64,000 nucleotides of DNA from Streptomyces sp. NBC_01717 (GTDB lineage: Bacteria; Actinomycetota; Actinomycetes; Streptomycetales; Streptomycetaceae). The notes beneath the pieces are model-generated. The model was not told the DNA's origin, did no database searches, and was given only the letters and a program-made list of their open reading frames with translations. The DNA lies in NCBI RefSeq assembly GCF_036248255.1, contig NZ_CP109178.1:558001-622000 (forward strand), in the 5' to 3' direction. The translations under genes were made by a program, and so were the position numbers. Position 1 is the stretch's first letter. Each line of letters begins with the position of its first letter. This document shows, one piece after another, positions 61,074 through 64,000 of the stretch.

Positions 61074-61640
61074 CTACGCGGCCCTGTCTCGCGCCGTCAC
61101 CGCGGCCACGCGCTCCACCACTGGACGCCAGCAGTCCAGCCCCGGCACGCGCAGGCCCACGACTTTGCCCGCGTCGTCGGCGCGGCGCAGCGCGATGGCC
61201 GCTGTGGAGTCGGGGTCCGCCTCGAAGACGGCGACTTCCTCCGACGTCATGACGCCACCCTGGCAGCCGAGGGTGCGGGCGCTTTCCGGGGACAGCACCA
61301 GGCGCGCGTCGGTGGCGGCCAAGTAGCGCTTGGCGGGGATGTGGAGGGCGACCAGGCGGGCGACCCGGGCGCCGAGGAGCTCGACGACGGCCGCCGCGGC
61401 GTGCTCGCCGTGGCCGGCCTCGTCGCCGGGCAGCAGGTGGTGGCCGATGTCGTGAACGAGCCCGGCGACCTGCAGCTCTTCGTCGTCGGGGTGACGCTCG
61501 GCGAGGACCGCCGCAACCTGCAGGCCATGGTCGAGGATGTCCACCAGGTCGCCTGAGCGGTCTGGGGTGTCCCAGACATCCTCGCAGTCGGCCAGCAGTG
61601 CCATGAGCTCGTCCACGGACGACAGTCGCTCTCCGTTCAT
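61074..61640 (-). CDS. HD-domain phosphohydrolase-like protein
   Basis: 188 aa from ATG 61640. The metal-binding HD core is H40 (DHGLQVAAVL), H68-D69 in GLVHDIGHHLLPGD and H82 in GHGEHAAAAVVELLG, followed by HIPAKRYL. This pattern, with HDIGH and a basic KRYL, resembles the PhnZ-like branch of mixed-valent di-iron HD oxygenases rather than classic nucleotidases. Substrate unknown. Single gene. Confidence 0.78.
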   Translation of the reverse strand: MNGERLSSVDELMALLADCEDVWDTPDRSGDLVDILDHGLQVAAVLAERHPDDEELQVAGLVHDIGHHLLPGDEAGHGEHAAAAVVELLGARVARLVALHIPAKRYLAATDARLVLSPESARTLGCQGGVMTSEEVAVFEADPDSTAAIALRRADDAGKVVGLRVPGLDCWRPVVERVAAVTARDRAA

Positions 61641-61918
61641 GCCCGCACGCTGCCGGAGTCGTCCGTACGGTGGGTGTACGTGCGCCGTACTCCATGGGGC
61701 CGGGCGGCCAAGAAAGCCCGAGGTGGGATCGCTGCTCCTGGCAGCCAAATGCGCCGCACCCGGTGGCACCGGTGCGGGCCGGCGCCCGCTTCGAACACGA
61801 CGTCCCGGTCGAGGCGTCCCGAAGCCGCTACAGCCTGATCACCAGTCACATTTTTCGGATACGGCCAACCGCTCACCGACGGACCGGCGGTGGCCTGCTG
61901 CCCGCACCGGACCTGCGG

Positions 61919-62485
61919 TCACTCGCCCGCGGCCACCACTTTGAGTTCGTCGAGCGACTCCCGAAAGAAGTCCGCCAGGGTACGTTCCCCGCTGTCGCCG
62001 ACCCAGCGCTCGAACCCGACCTTGAAGACGGCGATACCCGCCTCCGCGGTGAGGCTCGCGGCCGGGTCCTTGACGCCGCGTCGGCGCAGCGTGGCAGCAA
62101 GCGCCGCGGACAGAGACGCAAGCTTGATCAGCTCGCGCTCGCGCAGCTCCGCGTTCGCCATGATGACGGCCTGGCGCTGCCGGGCGAACTCGTGGCGCTC
62201 CAGGAAGAAGGTGGCGACGGTCTCCAGCGTCGAGGCCATCGCGTCGATCGGCGCGGCTGAGTCCGGGGTGCCGGCGAGGGTGTCCACGAAGATCTCCTCC
62301 AGCGCGTGCGAACCCCCGAACAGCACCTCGCGCTTGTCGGCGTAGTGCCGGAAGAACGTCCGCTCGGTGAGCCCGGCGCGTTTGGCGATCTGCGCGGCGG
62401 TGGTCTGCTCGAACCCGCGCTCGCTGTAGAGGTCCAGCGCTGCCTGCTCCAGCCGCCCGCGCGCGTTCGGCTCCCATCGACCCAT
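61919..62485 (-). CDS. TetR family transcriptional regulator
   Basis: 188 aa. HTH near residues 8-55: RGRLEQAALDLYSERGFEQTTAAQIAKRAGLTERTFFRHYADKREVLFGG; the C-terminal ligand domain follows (TLETVATFFLERHEFARQRQAVIMANAELRERELIKL). Divergent from an NAD-dependent epimerase gene 150 bp away, with two copies of a 20-bp motif between. It presumably represses both itself and that gene. Confidence 0.87.
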   Translation of the reverse strand: MGRWEPNARGRLEQAALDLYSERGFEQTTAAQIAKRAGLTERTFFRHYADKREVLFGGSHALEEIFVDTLAGTPDSAAPIDAMASTLETVATFFLERHEFARQRQAVIMANAELRERELIKLASLSAALAATLRRRGVKDPAASLTAEAGIAVFKVGFERWVGDSGERTLADFFRESLDELKVVAAGE

Positions 62486-62500
62486 GGCCCGATCCTACGT

Positions 62501-62552
62501 GATGGCAGTGACTGACATCAGGTGCTACGGTTGATGACAGTCACTGACATAG
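62501..62552. promoter_or_regulatory. two repeated TetR operator sites
   Basis: GATGGCAGTGACTGACATCA (62501-62520) and GATGACAGTCACTGACATAG (62533-62552) agree at 16 of 18 leading bases and lie 32 bp apart, three helical turns. The first is 15 bp from the tetR start. Cooperative binding of two TetR dimers is plausible. Confidence 0.6.
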
Positions 62553-62635
62553 GCACGTGCGCCACGCCACGCGAGTCCTGGTTCCCCCGGTACCGCGCGG
62601 CGCGGAGACGGTCGCCCTACCCGGAGGTTCTCCTC

Positions 62636-63574
62636 ATGCGTGTGTTCATCACCGGCGCGTCCGGCTGGATCGGTTCAGCCGTTGTTCCGGAACTCATCGG
62701 CGCCGGCCACCAGGTCGTCGGGCTCGCCCGCTCGGACGCCTCGGCTGACGCCCTCGCCGAAGCCGGCGCCGAGGTACGCCGCGGCACGCTCGACGATCTC
62801 GACACGCTGCGCAGCGCGGCTGCCGACGCCGACGGCGTGATCCACCTCGCCTTCAAGCACGACATCGCGTTCAGCGGCGGCTTCGAGGACGCCGCCGATG
62901 CGGACCGGCGTGCCATCGACACGTTCGGCGAGGCGCTCACCGGCTCCGACCGCCCGCTCCTCATCGCCTCCGGCACACTCGGTCTGGCGCCGGGACGGGT
63001 CGCGACCGAGCAGGACGGCCAGGAGTCCGGCCCGGTCGGTGCCCACCTGGCCGGCGGCCCGGCCAAGCGGCTGGCCAACGCTCACGCGACGGTCGCCCTC
63101 GCGGACCGCGGCGTCCGCTCGTCGGTCGTCCGGCTCCCTCCCACCGTTCACGGCGACGGGGACCACGGGTTCCTCGCCACCGTGGTCGCCATCGCCCGCG
63201 AAAAGGGCTTCTCCGGCTACATAGGCGACGGCGACAACCGCTGGCCCGCCGTGCACCGGTCCGACGCCGCGCACCTCTTCCGCCTGGCACTGGAGAGCGC
63301 TCCGGCCGGCTCCACGCTGCACGCGATCGCGAACGAGGGCGTGCCGATCCGTACCGTCGCCGAAGTGATCGGGCGACACCTCGGCCTGCCCGTGGCCTCG
63401 GTCTCCCCGGACGACGCGCCCGGGCACTTCAGCTGGCTGGCCGGCTTCCTCGGCATGGACAGCCCCGCCTCCAGCTCGCACACCCGCGAACTCCTGGGGT
63501 GGCAGCCGACCCGGTCCGGGCTCATCGACGACCTCGACAAGGGCCACTACTTCGCCACCGTTCCCAGGAACTGA
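62636..63574 (+). CDS. NAD-dependent epimerase/dehydratase-like SDR
   Basis: 312 aa from ATG 62636 (CGGAGG 9 nt upstream). Atypical extended SDR: VFITGASGWIGSAVVPELIGAGHQVVGLARSD has the glycine-rich NAD(P) loop, and DGVIHLAFKHD, PLLIASGTLGLAPG, RLPPTVHGDGDHGFLATVVAIARE and GWQPTRSGLIDDL follow. The usual YxxxK is not evident, so catalysis may be altered. Controlled by the divergent TetR gene. Confidence 0.83.
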   Translation: MRVFITGASGWIGSAVVPELIGAGHQVVGLARSDASADALAEAGAEVRRGTLDDLDTLRSAAADADGVIHLAFKHDIAFSGGFEDAADADRRAIDTFGEALTGSDRPLLIASGTLGLAPGRVATEQDGQESGPVGAHLAGGPAKRLANAHATVALADRGVRSSVVRLPPTVHGDGDHGFLATVVAIAREKGFSGYIGDGDNRWPAVHRSDAAHLFRLALESAPAGSTLHAIANEGVPIRTVAEVIGRHLGLPVASVSPDDAPGHFSWLAGFLGMDSPASSSHTRELLGWQPTRSGLIDDLDKGHYFATVPRN

Positions 63575-63611
63575 GCGGGAGTGAAGCAGAGGGCCGACTC
63601 CAGGAATCGCA

Positions 63612-63627
63612 TGCCCCTGCGGGGGCA
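63612..63627 (+). terminator. short hairpin before the DUF1206 gene
   Basis: TGCCCC (63612-63617), loop TGCG, GGGGCA (63622-63627): a 6-bp GC stem between the epimerase stop and the next start. Confidence 0.4.
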
Positions 63628-63637
63628 CACGGTGGGC

Positions 63638-64000
63638 ATGGCAACTGGACCGGCGAAGGCACGTGGACGCGTGCACGCCCAACGCGCGGCGAACAGCACA
63701 GCAGTTTCGGCCGCAGCCCGTGCGGGCTTCGTCGCCCGCGGGGTCATCTACGTACTGATAGGCGTCCTCTCGCTTCGGATCGCACTCTCCGACGGCGGTG
63801 GCAAGCAGGCGGACCGCGGCGGTGCGATAGCCGAGATCGCCGAGAAGCCCTTCGGTACCGTTCTGCTCTGGCTGCTCGGCACAGCCTTGGCGGGCATGGC
63901 CCTGTGGCGCCTGTCAGAAGCCGCTTTCGGTCAGGCGGGCCCGGACGGCAGGAAGGCGAGTAAGAGGGCGATGGCCGCCGGCCGTTTCGTCTTCTACGGA
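63638..64000 (+). CDS. DUF1206 membrane protein, runs off the window
   Basis: First 121 residues from ATG 63638. After a short basic start, AARAGFVARGVIYVLIGVLSLRIALSDGGGKQADRGGAIAEIAEKPFGTVLLWLLGTALAGMALWRLSEAAFG is one complete DUF1206 repeat (two membrane helices), and AMAAGRFVFYG begins the second. DUF1206 proteins carry three such repeats (about 270 aa); function unknown. The gene continues past 64000. Confidence 0.82.
   Translation, partial: MATGPAKARGRVHAQRAANSTAVSAAARAGFVARGVIYVLIGVLSLRIALSDGGGKQADRGGAIAEIAEKPFGTVLLWLLGTALAGMALWRLSEAAFGQAGPDGRKASKRAMAAGRFVFYG

Noticed and set aside
1..64000. tRNA or rRNA genes as integration sites
   Set aside because: Looking for T-loop-like sequences and rRNA landmarks by eye found none; a covariance-model scan would settle it.

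Overview
The window is high-GC actinobacterial DNA, and everything recognisable points to a Streptomyces chromosome. There are many GTG starts, short four-base coupled overlaps, actinobacterial families (CsbD, DUF1206, DUF6286, AmaP-type Asp23 operons, ArsI/ArsR pairs) and many degraded insertion sequences. No tRNA, rRNA or CRISPR was seen. No essential core operon lies here, and remnants are dense (about 20 truncated or frameshifted genes), which suggests an accessory part of the chromosome such as an arm.

1-16 kb: secreted hydrolases (an endonuclease/exonuclease/phosphatase-fold enzyme and a Ca-dependent PI-PLC), then redox and stress modules with their own regulators. These are nitroreductase/azoreductase with a MarR repressor, MarR-MFS-isochorismatase-like, and PadR-SGNH hydrolase divergent from an NTF2-like gene over a striking nested palindrome. 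CsbD and DoxX genes and a shrunken IS5-type element follow.

16-23 kb is the most interesting part. On the minus strand a two-gene unit encodes a protein with a poly-Glu block followed by a Lys/Ala/Arg-rich tail, and an SRPBCC protein with an acidic tail. Both resemble accessory proteins of actinobacterial gas-vesicle clusters, but no GvpA is present. Divergently, a tightly coupled operon encodes an ECF sigma factor, a protein joining a zinc anti-sigma motif to an Asp23-like domain, three Asp23/Gls24 proteins, small accessory proteins, a DUF6286 membrane protein and an AmaP-like anchor. I read it as an envelope-stress system whose anti-sigma factor may sense the state of a membrane-anchored Asp23 layer.

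23-46 kb: single metabolic and stress genes (YbdK-type ligase, SRPBCC, VOC, hemerythrin, CorA, ArsI/ArsR, nitronate monooxygenase, BrkB, aldo/keto reductase, prolyl oligopeptidase, an orphan MurG, PsiE, FUSC). Between them lie a MITE-like element and several gene remnants.

46-58 kb: an IS5-type element with perfect 24-bp ends sits in a CTAG target exactly at the stop codon of a membrane-protein gene. Partial copies of that membrane protein and of a thioredoxin-reductase tail occur nearby, which implies an old duplication. A cyclic-nucleotide-binding/thioredoxin-reductase fusion gene is cut by one in-frame amber codon. A UvrA paralogue lacking the UvrB-binding domain and an MFS/LysR pair lie between them.

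58-64 kb: acetate kinase, a decayed three-gene cassette with TGATG overlaps, a decapitated methyltransferase, IS debris and a second copy of a ~95-bp repeat. Then come an HD-domain protein, a TetR/NAD-epimerase pair with repeated operators, and the start of a DUF1206 membrane protein running off the end.
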